Source of the DNA: Pseudarthrobacter cellobiosi
GTDB taxonomy: Bacteria; Actinomycetota; Actinomycetes; Actinomycetales; Micrococcaceae
Reading direction: 5' to 3'
DNA: 64,000 nucleotides
NCBI RefSeq assembly: GCF_023913755.1
Contig: NZ_JAMXBJ010000050.1
Span: forward strand, 612,328 to 676,327
Below are positions 1-8,083 of the stretch, in pieces. The notes below the pieces were generated by a model. It had not been told where the DNA came from. It ran no database searches and was given only the letters and a program-made list of their open reading frames with translations. The position numbers were made by a program, and so were the translations under genes. The stretch's first letter is position 1; every line of letters starts with the position of its first letter.

Positions 1-117
1 CAGGTCAGCGCGCGTTACTGGCTGGAAACGGACGGCAACCTGGACCTCGATGTGGCCAGCGACCTCATTTACCGTTTAGCTTGGCGCGGAATCTCGCGCT
101 TCCCCAAAGAGTCCTAG
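1..117 (+). CDS. C-terminal end of a probable TetR-family regulator (partial)
   Basis: An open frame enters from the left edge and stops at a TAG at 115-117, giving 38 residues that end in RGISRFPKES. The fragment is too short to show a domain. The assignment to a TetR-type regulator is an inference from context: in actinobacteria a TetR gene commonly precedes the DUF3107 gene, which follows here after 50 bp. The frame has normal high-GC codon use. Confidence 0.4.
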   Translation, partial: QVSARYWLETDGNLDLDVASDLIYRLAWRGISRFPKES

Positions 118-167
118 ACTACAAATAAGAGAACCCAAGAAACTTTGATTGGCTGGGAGGCCCCCTT

Positions 168-392
168 TTGGAAATTAAGATCGGCATTCAGAACATTGGC
201 CGCGAAATCATCCTGGAATCAGCTCAGGACGCTGACACTGTAGCCACGGTCGTTGAAGAAGCCATCACCAAGGGCACCGAACTCCGCCTCAAGGACGACA
301 AGGGACGCATCATCATCGTTCCCGGCAGCGCCCTGGGCTACGTGGAAATCGGCGCCGAAGAGGCCCGCAAGGTCGGTTTCGGCCAGTTCTAG
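168..392 (+). CDS. DUF3107 family protein
   Basis: This small 74-residue protein matches the DUF3107 family of actinobacteria (mycobacterial TB9.4 type) in length and pattern: an N-terminal MEIKIGIQN strand, an acidic middle and the C-terminal VEIGAEEARKVGFG motif. Its function is not established. The start is a TTG at 168, chosen because a GGGAGG ribosome-binding site lies at 155-160 with 7-nt spacing. It follows the partial regulator and precedes a small membrane-protein gene, so the three may be co-transcribed. Confidence 0.85.
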   Translation: MEIKIGIQNIGREIILESAQDADTVATVVEEAITKGTELRLKDDKGRIIIVPGSALGYVEIGAEEARKVGFGQF

Positions 393-446
393 CACGTCCG
401 CGGCCAACCGCCCTGGCGGTTGGCCGCTGCTTTCCGAGGAGATCCC

Positions 447-749
447 ATGCTTTCACTGACCATCGTTGTCCTGGTCACAGCAGCCGCAGGCTTTATTGTC
501 TGGGCCAATGACAAGCGCCACACCCGGTACGGCACAGGGTTGCCCGCAGGGGTTGCCGTTGTGGTGGGCGCGGTGAGCTGGATCATCTTCATCGCGGCAG
601 GTTTTGGCTACCAGCCGGGCCTGACGTGGATTCCCTGGATCCTGCCCATGGCGCTCGGCACCGTCGCTGCCGTCGGGACGGTCATCTACCTGGGTCGGAC
701 CCGGGCAAGCCACGATACGCAGCGGCTGACTCAGGCGCTCAAGATGTAG
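447..749 (+). CDS. small three-helix membrane protein, function unknown
   Basis: A 100-residue hydrophobic protein with three likely membrane helices at about residues 1-20, 30-55 and 64-84, and a short basic C-terminal tail. I do not recognise a named family. The ATG at 447 is preferred over upstream in-frame codons because GAGGA lies just upstream at 436-440. It is 54 bp downstream of the DUF3107 gene and is closed by a strong hairpin terminator, so it probably ends that operon. Confidence 0.6.
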   Translation: MLSLTIVVLVTAAAGFIVWANDKRHTRYGTGLPAGVAVVVGAVSWIIFIAAGFGYQPGLTWIPWILPMALGTVAAVGTVIYLGRTRASHDTQRLTQALKM

Positions 750-770
750 CAAGGACGATGCCTTGAGTAC

Positions 771-810
771 CGGTGACCACCACCCAGCAGGGTGGTGGTC
801 ACCGTCTTTT
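771..810 (+). terminator. intrinsic terminator after the small membrane-protein gene
   Basis: A perfect 15-bp stem (arms 771-785 and 790-804) with a 4-nt AGCA loop is followed by TCTTTT. It separates the rightward operon from the leftward dehydratase gene whose stop codon is at 809-811. Confidence 0.85.
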
Positions 811-1135
811 AACTAACCGGTTGGGCGGTGGCTCCGAGCCGTGCCGCAGCCGCACTCACTGCCGCTGCAGCAGCGGCATCCCGCTCAGTGACCTCGCCGC
901 CGGCGTCGTGGGACGTGTAGCGGAGATGGACCTTGTTGTAGCGCCACTCAAGGTCCGGATGGTGGTTCTGCTGTTCCGCGAGGCGTCCGACGGCGGCAAT
1001 CAGCTCCAGTGCGGCGGCCGCCGTCGGCGTCTTATAGACAGTGACCAGCCCGCCCAGCCGGTACCGCCAGTCGGGCAGCGCCTCGAGGACGGCGTCGATC
1101 CGCTCCCTGGTGAGTTTGTGTTCCTTGCCGGCCAC
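809..1135 (-). CDS. 4a-hydroxytetrahydrobiopterin dehydratase (pterin carbinolamine dehydratase)
   Basis: The 108-residue product is normal length for this family, which dehydrates 4a-hydroxy-tetrahydropterins. The characteristic block is present: EQQNHHP at residues 54-60, then WRYNKVHLRY and a TSHDAGGE turn, and TERD near the C-terminus. The two His of the HHP motif are the known catalytic residues. It lies 72 bp downstream of thiG on the same strand and may be read through from the thiamine operon, though a functional link is not evident. Many bacteria carry this protein without a phenylalanine hydroxylase, so its physiological substrate here is uncertain. Confidence 0.9.
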   Translation of the reverse strand: MAGKEHKLTRERIDAVLEALPDWRYRLGGLVTVYKTPTAAAALELIAAVGRLAEQQNHHPDLEWRYNKVHLRYTSHDAGGEVTERDAAAAAAVSAAAARLGATAQPVS

Positions 1136-1207
1136 AGCGGCCTCCTTGGCTCGTCCGGTGAGCCGCCCCGGCGTTCGGTCGAGGGCGCCAGGCCTGGAGA
1201 AAACGGC

Positions 1208-2023
1208 CTACAGAAACTCTGCCCGGCCTTCCATGGCCGATGACGCCAGGGCGTGCTCGCGGCGCGGAATCCTGCCGGCCGCTTTCGCCAGCCTACCGGC
1301 GATGACGGCGTGTTTGAAGGCCTCCCCCATGAGTGCCGGGTTCTGCGCACGCGTGACTGCAGTGGCCAGCAGCACGGCATCACAGCCAAGCTCCATGGCC
1401 AGTGCGGCGTCGGATGCCGTGCCGATGCCGGCGTCCAGCACCACGGGCACCGAGGCGCGCGAGACGATCAGTTCGATGTTGTGTGGATTCAGGATTCCCA
1501 GGCCGGTGCCGATGGGCGCTCCGAGCGGCATGACCGCGGTGGCACCCAGGTTTTCCAGCCGCAGGGCCAGGACCGGGTCATCGTTGGTGTAGGCGAACAC
1601 TTTGAAGCCCCGGTTAACAAGCTGTTCCGTAGCATCCACCAATTCCACGGCGTCCGGCAGCAGGGTCTGTTCGTCGGCGATGACTTCCAGCTTGATCCAG
1701 TTCGTTTCCAGCGCTTCGCGGGCCAGTTCCGCCGTCATGACCGCGTCCCGGGCGGTGAAGCAGCCGGCGGTGTTGGGCAGGATCCGGATCCCGTGGTCCA
1801 CCAGGAGCTGGAAAAGGGACCCCGATTCAGCCAGCGAATAGCGCCGCATGGCCACCGTGGTCAGTTCGGTTCCGGACGCCAGCAGGGCTGCGCCCAGCCC
1901 GTAGAGGCTGGGGGCGCCACCGGTGCCCATGATGAGGCGGGAGCCGAGCTCGACGCCGTCGATGACCAGCCGGTCAGTGTCCTCGGGCCGGTTCTGTGTG
2001 CTGATGGTGCTGGTTACTGTCAT
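1208..2023 (-). CDS. thiG: thiazole synthase ThiG
   Basis: ThiG is a TIM-barrel enzyme that condenses deoxyxylulose 5-phosphate, dehydroglycine and ThiS-thiocarboxylate sulfur into the thiazole moiety of thiamine. The 271-residue protein has normal length. The WIKLEVI motif carries the Schiff-base lysine (K111), and the C-terminal phosphate-binding region contains VVLDAGIGTASDAA. The start is ATG 2023, not the in-frame ATG at 2068, because GGAGG sits 8 nt upstream and the gene then begins 4 nt after thiS ends. It is third in thiO-thiS-thiG under a TPP riboswitch. Only the mature thiazole branch is seen here; thiC and thiD are not in the window. Confidence 0.96.
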   Translation of the reverse strand: MTVTSTISTQNRPEDTDRLVIDGVELGSRLIMGTGGAPSLYGLGAALLASGTELTTVAMRRYSLAESGSLFQLLVDHGIRILPNTAGCFTARDAVMTAELAREALETNWIKLEVIADEQTLLPDAVELVDATEQLVNRGFKVFAYTNDDPVLALRLENLGATAVMPLGAPIGTGLGILNPHNIELIVSRASVPVVLDAGIGTASDAALAMELGCDAVLLATAVTRAQNPALMGEAFKHAVIAGRLAKAAGRIPRREHALASSAMEGRAEFL

Positions 2024-2027
2024 GGCG

Positions 2028-2264
2028 TCAGCCTCCCTGGACTGCTGTGACCAGTTCGACGTCGTCACCTTCGGCGAGCGTCGTGACGAACCACTGGCTG
2101 CGGGGTACTACTTCGGAGTTATGGGCGACGGCGACGCCGAGTTTCTGCCCGTCTGTCGCCTGGCCGTTGGCCGCGAGGGGACGGCCAGTGATCTGGCTGA
2201 TGAGGGTGGTGATGGACGCGTCGTCCGCCACGGAATGGCGCGAGCCGTTGAGGGTGATGTTCAT
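2028..2264 (-). CDS. thiS: sulfur carrier protein ThiS
   Basis: A 78-residue ubiquitin-fold sulfur carrier that ends in the diagnostic Gly-Gly (TAVQGG). The C-terminal glycine is adenylated and then thiocarboxylated to donate sulfur to ThiG. The gene starts inside the end of thiO with a 4-nt ATGA overlap and ends 4 nt before thiG, so the three genes are translationally coupled. The C-terminal block LAEGDDVELVTAVQGG is typical of the family. Confidence 0.94.
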   Translation of the reverse strand: MNITLNGSRHSVADDASITTLISQITGRPLAANGQATDGQKLGVAVAHNSEVVPRSQWFVTTLAEGDDVELVTAVQGG

Positions 2265-3604
2265 GCTGATTCCTTCTGTGTGTCGAGGTCCTTCGTGCTG
2301 CTGATGTCCTTACGCGGCGACTGTGTTCCGGCTACGTGGTGCTTTCCTGAAAAGCGGGCCGGGCTGAGGGCCCCCCATCGGGGGTCCGACCGGCCGTCCA
2401 GCAGGTCCCGGCAGATGGCCGCCGCCGCCGGAGCAAGCAGCACTCCGTGGCGGAAAAATCCGGTGGCAACAATCAGCCCGGCAATGTTCGCTGTGTTCCC
2501 CGTCCTTGGTGCGGAAGCCCGTACGCGGCCGAGGAGAGGGGCGTTGTCCGGGGTCGCCGGCCTTGCCCGTGCCGTGCATTCCAGGAGTTCCAGCTCCGAG
2601 ACGGCCGGCACCAGGACCTGGGCGTCACGCAGCAACTGGTACACGCCGCCGGCCGAGACAGCAGCGTCGCCCGTCCCGGCGAGCGCATCTTCTCGCTGCG
2701 TTGCCCCGATCACCACCGTGCCGTCCTGCCGGGGAACGATGTAGACCGGCACGCCATGGACCATTCCACGGACCGTCGAGGTGAGGAGCGGACGCAGGTG
2801 CTCCGGAACAGCAAGGCGCAGGATGTCACCGTAGACGGGCCGCAGGGGCAGGTGCAGTCCAACCGGGAGGCCATCCAGCGACCCCGCCTGCAATCCGTTG
2901 GCCACGATGGTCTCCCCGGCCCGGACACTTCCGCCGTGGGCGAGCCTCACCCCAGTGACGCGGCCGTCCTCCCAAAGAAGGGAAGCAGCCCGTTGGTCAA
3001 CGGCGAATCCCCCGCGGGCACCTGCCACGGCCGTTCCTGCTCCCGGTTCGTGGACGGCCAGGACTTCCTGGAGGCACGCCACCAGTTTCCGTGGATCCAC
3101 CTGGTGGTCGGCGGGGATGTCCAGGGCGCAGGATATGGCCGGGCTAAGTAGGGATTCCCTCGTCCTGGCCTCACGGACAGTCAGGGGTTCCACCACCAGG
3201 CCGCTGGCCTGCTGCACGGCCCGGCGGTCCATCAGCGCGCGGCGGTCCGCAGCGTCCGCGCCGATGGCGAGCGTCGGCGTCGTCAGATATCCGGTATCGC
3301 CAGCCCCGGCCAGGGCGAGGTCCGCCGCAAAGGCAGGCCACAGGCCGGAGGATGCCAGCATCAGCTCAAGGAGGTCTTCCTCCTGGTAGTGCAGTTCGCT
3401 CACAGGGGCCAGCATGCCGGCGGCTGCCCAGCTGGCGCCGTTCCCGGGCGCGTCATCGATCAGCACGACGGAACGGCCGGATCGCCGGGCCTCCCAGGCT
3501 ATGGCGTGGCCGATGACTCCGCCGCCGATGACGGCCACGTCGGCGTGCAGGACGGCCGGGCTGGCTGATGCGGTCTCGGGTGGGCTGCTTATTGCGGGGG
3601 GCAT
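2261..3604 (-). CDS. thiO: glycine oxidase ThiO
   Basis: An FAD-dependent D-amino-acid-oxidase-fold enzyme that oxidises glycine to the imine used by ThiG in aerobic thiamine synthesis. The FAD-binding GGGVIG motif is at residues 27-32 after an ~18-residue Ala/Pro-rich extension, with GASWAAAGML shortly after. At 447 residues it is longer than the usual ~370-390. The extra length is the N-terminal extension and a C-terminal tail after the last conserved motif (ATGFFRHGVLLAP). ATG 3604 is preceded by AAGGAA, which lies directly after the riboswitch. First gene of the thiOSG operon. Confidence 0.93.
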   Translation of the reverse strand: MPPAISSPPETASASPAVLHADVAVIGGGVIGHAIAWEARRSGRSVVLIDDAPGNGASWAAAGMLAPVSELHYQEEDLLELMLASSGLWPAFAADLALAGAGDTGYLTTPTLAIGADAADRRALMDRRAVQQASGLVVEPLTVREARTRESLLSPAISCALDIPADHQVDPRKLVACLQEVLAVHEPGAGTAVAGARGGFAVDQRAASLLWEDGRVTGVRLAHGGSVRAGETIVANGLQAGSLDGLPVGLHLPLRPVYGDILRLAVPEHLRPLLTSTVRGMVHGVPVYIVPRQDGTVVIGATQREDALAGTGDAAVSAGGVYQLLRDAQVLVPAVSELELLECTARARPATPDNAPLLGRVRASAPRTGNTANIAGLIVATGFFRHGVLLAPAAAAICRDLLDGRSDPRWGALSPARFSGKHHVAGTQSPRKDISSTKDLDTQKESA

Positions 3605-3608
3605 ATGT

Positions 3609-3705
3609 TCCTTCCCTACGCCGGTACTAGCCGGATCAGGTCAAGCGGTCGGCTCTGACGCCCTCTCAGCCCGGCCGCTTTGTGACGGCTGCAACGGGCT
3701 CCCGC
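3609..3705 (-). promoter_or_regulatory. TPP (THI-box) riboswitch
   Basis: Read on the minus strand, this leader contains the conserved blocks of the thiamine pyrophosphate aptamer in order: a GGGAGCCC-like 5' arm, GGCTGAGAGG, CCTGATC and TAGTACCGGCGTAGGGA. The last block runs straight into AAGGAACAT and the thiO ATG at 3604, with no terminator between. Regulation is therefore most likely translational: bound TPP would hide the ribosome-binding site. The aptamer lies in the thiO/thiE divergent gap, so its promoter must overlap the 5' part of thiE. Confidence 0.95.
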
Positions 3706-3742
3706 AGTACCCGCCCAGTTTAGGGGACTTAGGCTGGTTTCC

Positions 3743-4519
3743 ATGAACGCGCAATCCTTCGCCGCTGCAGGCAGGCCCTCCGCCCCCTCCGCCGCTCCCG
3801 AATCCTTGACCGGAACAGACCCCGCCGGCGGCATAAACACCGGCCTCCCGCACAGCGCCAGGCTGTACCTGTGCACCGACGCGCGCCGGGACCGCGGGGA
3901 CTTTGGCGAGTTTGTGGACGCGGCGTTTGCCGGCGGCGTGGACATCATCCAGCTCCGGGACAAGGCGATCGAGGCGGCGGAGGAGCTGGAGCTGCTGGCC
4001 GTGCTTCAGGCCGCGGCCGAACGCCACGGAAAGCTGTGGTCCGTCAACGACCGTGCCGATATCGCGCTACTGTCCGGCGCCCCCGTCTTCCACATCGGGC
4101 AGAAAGACCTGCCGGTCGCTTCCGCCCGCACGCTCCTCGGCCCACCCGCAGCGATCGGCCTTTCCACCCACACCGCCGAGCAGATCGAAGGCGCCATCCG
4201 GCTGTCCGGTGGGCTGACTGACCAAAGCGGCCTGGACTACTTCTGCGTAGGACCGGTCTGGGCCACTCCGACGAAACCGGGCCGGGCCGCCGTCGGCCTC
4301 GACCTGGTGCGGTACGCGGCCGAAGCAGTCCGCGCTGCCGGTGGAACCCAGGCCACGCTGCCCTGGTTTGCCATCGGAGGCATCGATCTCGGCAACGTGG
4401 AGCAGGTGGTGGAGGCCGGCGCCGGCAGGGTTGTTGTGGTGCGTGCCATCACCGAAGCCTCCGACCCCGCAGCGGCGGCCGCGGCACTCCTGGCCGCCCT
4501 GGACGCGGGCGCGTCCTGA
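3743..4519 (+). CDS. thiE: thiamine phosphate synthase ThiE
   Basis: ThiE couples the thiazole phosphate and HMP-PP to give thiamine monophosphate. Family landmarks occur in order: QLRDKA, VNDRADIA, HIGQKDLP, GLSTHT, FCVGPVWATPTKPG and AIGGID. The protein is 258 residues with about 35 extra Ala/Ser/Pro-rich residues at the N-terminus. ATG 3743 is supported by a TAGGCT -10 box at 3730-3735 exactly 7 nt upstream, the spacing expected for a leaderless mRNA, so the extension is probably translated. ThiE is divergent from the riboswitch-controlled operon and carries no riboswitch itself. Confidence 0.94.
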   Translation: MNAQSFAAAGRPSAPSAAPESLTGTDPAGGINTGLPHSARLYLCTDARRDRGDFGEFVDAAFAGGVDIIQLRDKAIEAAEELELLAVLQAAAERHGKLWSVNDRADIALLSGAPVFHIGQKDLPVASARTLLGPPAAIGLSTHTAEQIEGAIRLSGGLTDQSGLDYFCVGPVWATPTKPGRAAVGLDLVRYAAEAVRAAGGTQATLPWFAIGGIDLGNVEQVVEAGAGRVVVVRAITEASDPAAAAAALLAALDAGAS

Positions 4520-4583
4520 CAATCCTCCGCGTGGCGGACGGCCGGCGTGCACGATCCGTGGAAATCGAGCTAACCTGACTTTC

Positions 4584-6089
4584 GTGTCACATCATAGGTT
4601 GGCCCCCAATGTCCACGAGCAAACCAACGACCTCGCGGCGGCGCTGAGCGCCCTGCGTACCGAGCTGGAACTGCCGGGGCCATACCCGGCGGAGGCGGTC
4701 CGGGACGCGGAAGCGGCAGTGGCCGCACACGAATTGCCGGGCGCTGACCTGACGGACGTGGACTTCCTCACCATCGATCCGGCGTCGTCCACTGACCTGG
4801 ACCAGGCGTTGTTCATCGAGCGTGCGAGCACGGGCTACCGGGTGCTTTACGCCATCGCTGACGTGCCGTCCTTTGTGCGCCCCGGCGGCGGACTGGACGC
4901 GGAGACCCGGCGCCGCGGCCAGACGTTCTACGCCCCTGACGGCCGTATCCCGCTGCACCCGGAAGTCATCAGCGAAGGTGCCGGCAGCCTCTTGGCCGGG
5001 CAGCTGTGTTCCGCCTACGTGTGGGAGTTCGGGCTGGACGACGCCGCGCAGGTCTCCACTGTGAGCGTCCAGAGGGCAACCATCCGCAGCCGTGCCAAGC
5101 TGAGCTACAAGGGGGTCCAGGCCGAATTCGACGCCGGGACGGCCGGTCCTGTCCTGCAGCTCCTGAAGGAAGTGGGGCTCAAGCGCGTTGAACTGGAGCG
5201 ACAGCGCGGCGGCGCCAGCCTGAACATGCCGGAGCAGGAAATCGTGCAACTGCCCGACGGCGGCTACCGGATTGCCGCTGCACCGCAGCTGCCGGTGGAG
5301 GACTGGAACGCCCAGATCTCCCTGATGACGGGGATGGCGGCGGCAAACCTGATGTTGGCGGGAAAAGTGGGCATCCTGCGGACCATGCCCGCGCCGGATG
5401 AGCGCTCCCTGCGTCACTTCCGCCTCCAGACCGAGGCCTTGGGCAAGCCGTGGGACGGCAAGATCAGCTACGGCGAATACCTCCGCAGCCTTGATCCGAC
5501 AGAGCCCCGGCAACTGGCCATCCTGCACTCCGCCGGTATGCTGTTCCGCGGCGCCAGCTACACGGCGTTCGACGGCACAGTCCCGGAAGACGCCATCCAG
5601 TCCGCCATCGGCGCCGCCTATGCCCACACCACAGCACCACTCCGACGCCTTATCGACCGCTTTGTCCTGGTGATCTGCGAAGCCCTGAGCAACGGCAAGC
5701 CAGTACCGGACTGGGCGCGGGAAGCCCTGCCGTCCCTGCCGGAGATCATGGCCGGATCCGACCAGCTGGCATCGCGGATGGAACGCATGGCGCTGGACAC
5801 TGTGGAGGCCGCGCTCCTGGTCAACCATGTGGGCCAGGAATTCGATGCGATCGTGATCTCCGGCTCCAAGCCGCAGAAGGACAACGGCAACGGCAACGGG
5901 AAAAACGGCAACGGCACCAAGAACGGTGCCGCAAAAAACGGGAATGGCCCCTCGGGGATCATCCAGATCGCCAAACCCGCCGTGACGGCCCGGTGCGGCG
6001 GCGACCTGGAATCCGGCACCAAGGTGCGGGTCCGCCTGATCTCCTCCGATATCGCCGCCCGCGAGGTCCACTTTGAGTTGCTGGCCTGA
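4584..6089 (+). CDS. RNB-domain ribonuclease (RNase II/R-like)
   Basis: The 501-residue protein carries the RNB catalytic domain. Motif I is at about residues 57-67 (DPASSTDLDQA), with acidic residues that would bind Mg2+, followed by FYAPDGRIPLHP and HTTAPLRRLIDR, both typical of RNase II-type 3'-5' exoribonucleases. There is no N-terminal cold-shock domain of the usual RNase R kind, so it belongs to the shorter actinobacterial group. An Asn/Gly/Lys-rich low-complexity linker occupies about residues 432-458, before a short C-terminal domain. GTG 4584 has a TAACCT -10 box at 4571-4576, implying a leaderless transcript. It lies next to a DEAD-box helicase gene, suggesting RNA turnover. Confidence 0.87.
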   Translation: MSHHRLAPNVHEQTNDLAAALSALRTELELPGPYPAEAVRDAEAAVAAHELPGADLTDVDFLTIDPASSTDLDQALFIERASTGYRVLYAIADVPSFVRPGGGLDAETRRRGQTFYAPDGRIPLHPEVISEGAGSLLAGQLCSAYVWEFGLDDAAQVSTVSVQRATIRSRAKLSYKGVQAEFDAGTAGPVLQLLKEVGLKRVELERQRGGASLNMPEQEIVQLPDGGYRIAAAPQLPVEDWNAQISLMTGMAAANLMLAGKVGILRTMPAPDERSLRHFRLQTEALGKPWDGKISYGEYLRSLDPTEPRQLAILHSAGMLFRGASYTAFDGTVPEDAIQSAIGAAYAHTTAPLRRLIDRFVLVICEALSNGKPVPDWAREALPSLPEIMAGSDQLASRMERMALDTVEAALLVNHVGQEFDAIVISGSKPQKDNGNGNGKNGNGTKNGAAKNGNGPSGIIQIAKPAVTARCGGDLESGTKVRVRLISSDIAAREVHFELLA

Positions 6090-6380
6090 ATGATTTCCGC
6101 GCTGCCTGATCGGCCCAAAGCCGGGATTCAGGGTCCGTGCGGCTAGACTGAAGAAGTAGATATGGATGCCCGGTCGTTGATTTCCTTGATTTGAATTCAA
6201 CAAGCCCGCCCCTACGCGATCTTGAGATGCACCCGTTGGTCACCAGTGCCAGCATTTTGATAGCCCGCGATCGGCTTCCACTGGATTTGCTTGCGCGCCA
6301 GAGCGTGCTCCGGAACGGCCACGTTGGCCGGCCCGTTGAGCAGGCAGCGCCAATGCCCAAATGAATAAGGAAACTCCCCT
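6090..6380 (+). promoter_or_regulatory. 291-bp gap holding the promoter and long leader of the DEAD-box gene
   Basis: No conserved gene is visible. A TAGACT -10-like hexamer at 6144-6149 would give a leader of roughly 225 nt before the GTG at 6381. The leader holds a tiny open frame, MDARSLISLI (6162-6194), and a GGCC-arm hairpin around 6320-6342. No intrinsic terminator for the upstream ribonuclease gene is obvious. The sequence shows these elements; a regulatory role is inferred because leaders of cold-shock DEAD-box helicase mRNAs are often long and autoregulated. Confidence 0.45.
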
Positions 6381-8075
6381 GTGAGTGAATTGCATACCCA
6401 CCAGATCCTGACTGACGACTCCGGCATCGAGACGATCGAACCCGAAGAAACCATCATCTCGGACGAGAAGCCGCACGAGATCGAGGAGAAATCCTTCGCT
6501 GACTACAACGTCCGCGCCGACATCGTGGAGTCCCTCGCCGACGCCGGGATCACCCACCCCTTCCCCATCCAGGCCATGACCCTGCCGGTGGCGCTTTCGG
6601 GCCACGACATCATCGGGCAGGCCAAGACCGGCACCGGCAAAACCCTCGGCTTCGGCATTCCCGCGCTGCAGCGCGTGGTGGGTCCGGACGACGCCGGCTA
6701 CGACAAGCTCGCCGTTCCGGGTGCACCTCAAGCCCTGGTCATCGTGCCGACGCGCGAGCTGGCCGTCCAGGTGGCCAATGATCTCCAGAACGCATCCCGC
6801 AGGCGGAACGCCCGCATCACCACCATCTACGGCGGCCGTGCCTACGAGCCCCAGGTGGAAGCCCTGCAGAACGGCGTCGAGGTGGTCGTCGGAACCCCCG
6901 GCCGCCTCATCGACCTCTACAAGCAGAAGCACCTCGTCCTCAAGAACGTCAAGATGGTCATCCTTGACGAGGCCGATGAAATGCTGGACCTCGGATTCCT
7001 GCCGGACGTGGAAACCCTCATCGCCGGTACCCCTGCAGTCCGCCAGACCCTGCTGTTCTCCGCCACGATGCCGGGCCCGGTCATCGCCATGGCCCGCCGC
7101 TACATGACGCAGCCCACCCATATCCGGGCCGCTGATCCGGACGACGAGGGCCTCACCAAGCGCGACATCCGCCAGCTCATCTACCGTGCCCACAGCATGG
7201 ACAAGATCGAAGTTGTGGCCCGCATCCTGCAGGCACGCGGACGCGGCCGGACCATCATCTTCACCAAAACCAAGCGCACCGCCGCGAAGGTTGCCGAGGA
7301 GCTTGTGGACCGTGGCTTCGCCGCCGCTGCCATCCACGGTGACCTTGGCCAGGGCGCCCGCGAGCAGGCGCTCCGTGCCTTCCGCAACAACAAGGTGGAC
7401 GTCCTGGTGGCCACTGACGTCGCCGCCCGCGGCATCGACGTCGACGACGTCACGCACGTCATCAACTACCAGTGCGTTGAGGACGAAAAGATCTACCTGC
7501 ACCGTGTGGGCCGTACCGGCCGCGCGGGCAACAAGGGCACAGCAGTGACCTTCGTTGACTGGGACGATATGCCGCGCTGGGGCCTGATCAACAAGGCCTT
7601 GGGGCTCAGCGTCCCGGAGCCCGTGGAAACGTACTCCTCCTCCCCGCACCTTTACGAAGAGCTGGATATTCCGGAAGGCACCAAGGGCCGCCTGCCCCGC
7701 AACAAGCGTGTGCTGGCCGGCGTCGACGCCGAGGTCCTCGAGGACCTGGGCGAGACCGGCAAAAAGAACACCCGTCCCAGCGGTGGCCGTGACAGCGGGC
7801 GCGACGGCAACCGCGACGCCGGCCGCTCCGGTGCTCGCGACAGCAGCAGCCGCCGCACCGGCGAGCCCGGCGGACGCTCCGGTGACCGCCGTCGTCGTAC
7901 CTCTGATGCGGCGACCGCCGGCACCAGCCCCGCCCCCGAACCGGCTGCTGCGGCTCCGGCCGAAGGCGAAGTGGACCCCCGTGCCCGCCGCAGCCGGACC
8001 CGCACCCGCCGCCGCAACGGCGAAGTGGTGGCCGGTGCCGACAACGGCCCGCAGCAGCGCAGCACCGAGGCATAA
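6381..8075 (+). CDS. DEAD/DEAH-box ATP-dependent RNA helicase
   Basis: A full SF2 helicase of 564 residues: Q-motif region (PFPIQAMTLP), motif I AKTGTGKT, Ia PTRELA, motif II LDEADEML, motif III SATMP, and HRVGRTGRAG (motif VI). The core ends at about residue 400. The last ~100 residues are Arg/Gly/Ser/Asp-rich and disordered-looking, ending in a basic RRSRTRTRRR stretch, typical of RNA-binding tails of the actinobacterial RhlE/DeaD type. GTG 6381 has AAGGAAA upstream. It is followed after 8 bp by a DNA methyltransferase gene. RNA unwinding in ribosome assembly or mRNA decay is the likely role. Confidence 0.93.
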   Translation: MSELHTHQILTDDSGIETIEPEETIISDEKPHEIEEKSFADYNVRADIVESLADAGITHPFPIQAMTLPVALSGHDIIGQAKTGTGKTLGFGIPALQRVVGPDDAGYDKLAVPGAPQALVIVPTRELAVQVANDLQNASRRRNARITTIYGGRAYEPQVEALQNGVEVVVGTPGRLIDLYKQKHLVLKNVKMVILDEADEMLDLGFLPDVETLIAGTPAVRQTLLFSATMPGPVIAMARRYMTQPTHIRAADPDDEGLTKRDIRQLIYRAHSMDKIEVVARILQARGRGRTIIFTKTKRTAAKVAEELVDRGFAAAAIHGDLGQGAREQALRAFRNNKVDVLVATDVAARGIDVDDVTHVINYQCVEDEKIYLHRVGRTGRAGNKGTAVTFVDWDDMPRWGLINKALGLSVPEPVETYSSSPHLYEELDIPEGTKGRLPRNKRVLAGVDAEVLEDLGETGKKNTRPSGGRDSGRDGNRDAGRSGARDSSSRRTGEPGGRSGDRRRRTSDAATAGTSPAPEPAAAAPAEGEVDPRARRSRTRTRRRNGEVVAGADNGPQQRSTEA

Positions 8076-8083
8076 CCGCCTCG

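Noticed and set aside
4587..6203. A 538-codon open frame opposite the RNB ribonuclease gene, and similar long antisense frames opposite the helicase and pepP genes (6240-7649, 10066-11496)
   Set aside because: These follow the third-codon GC bias of the real genes on the other strand. Their translations are low-complexity Gly/Val/His/Gln-rich and show no family motif.
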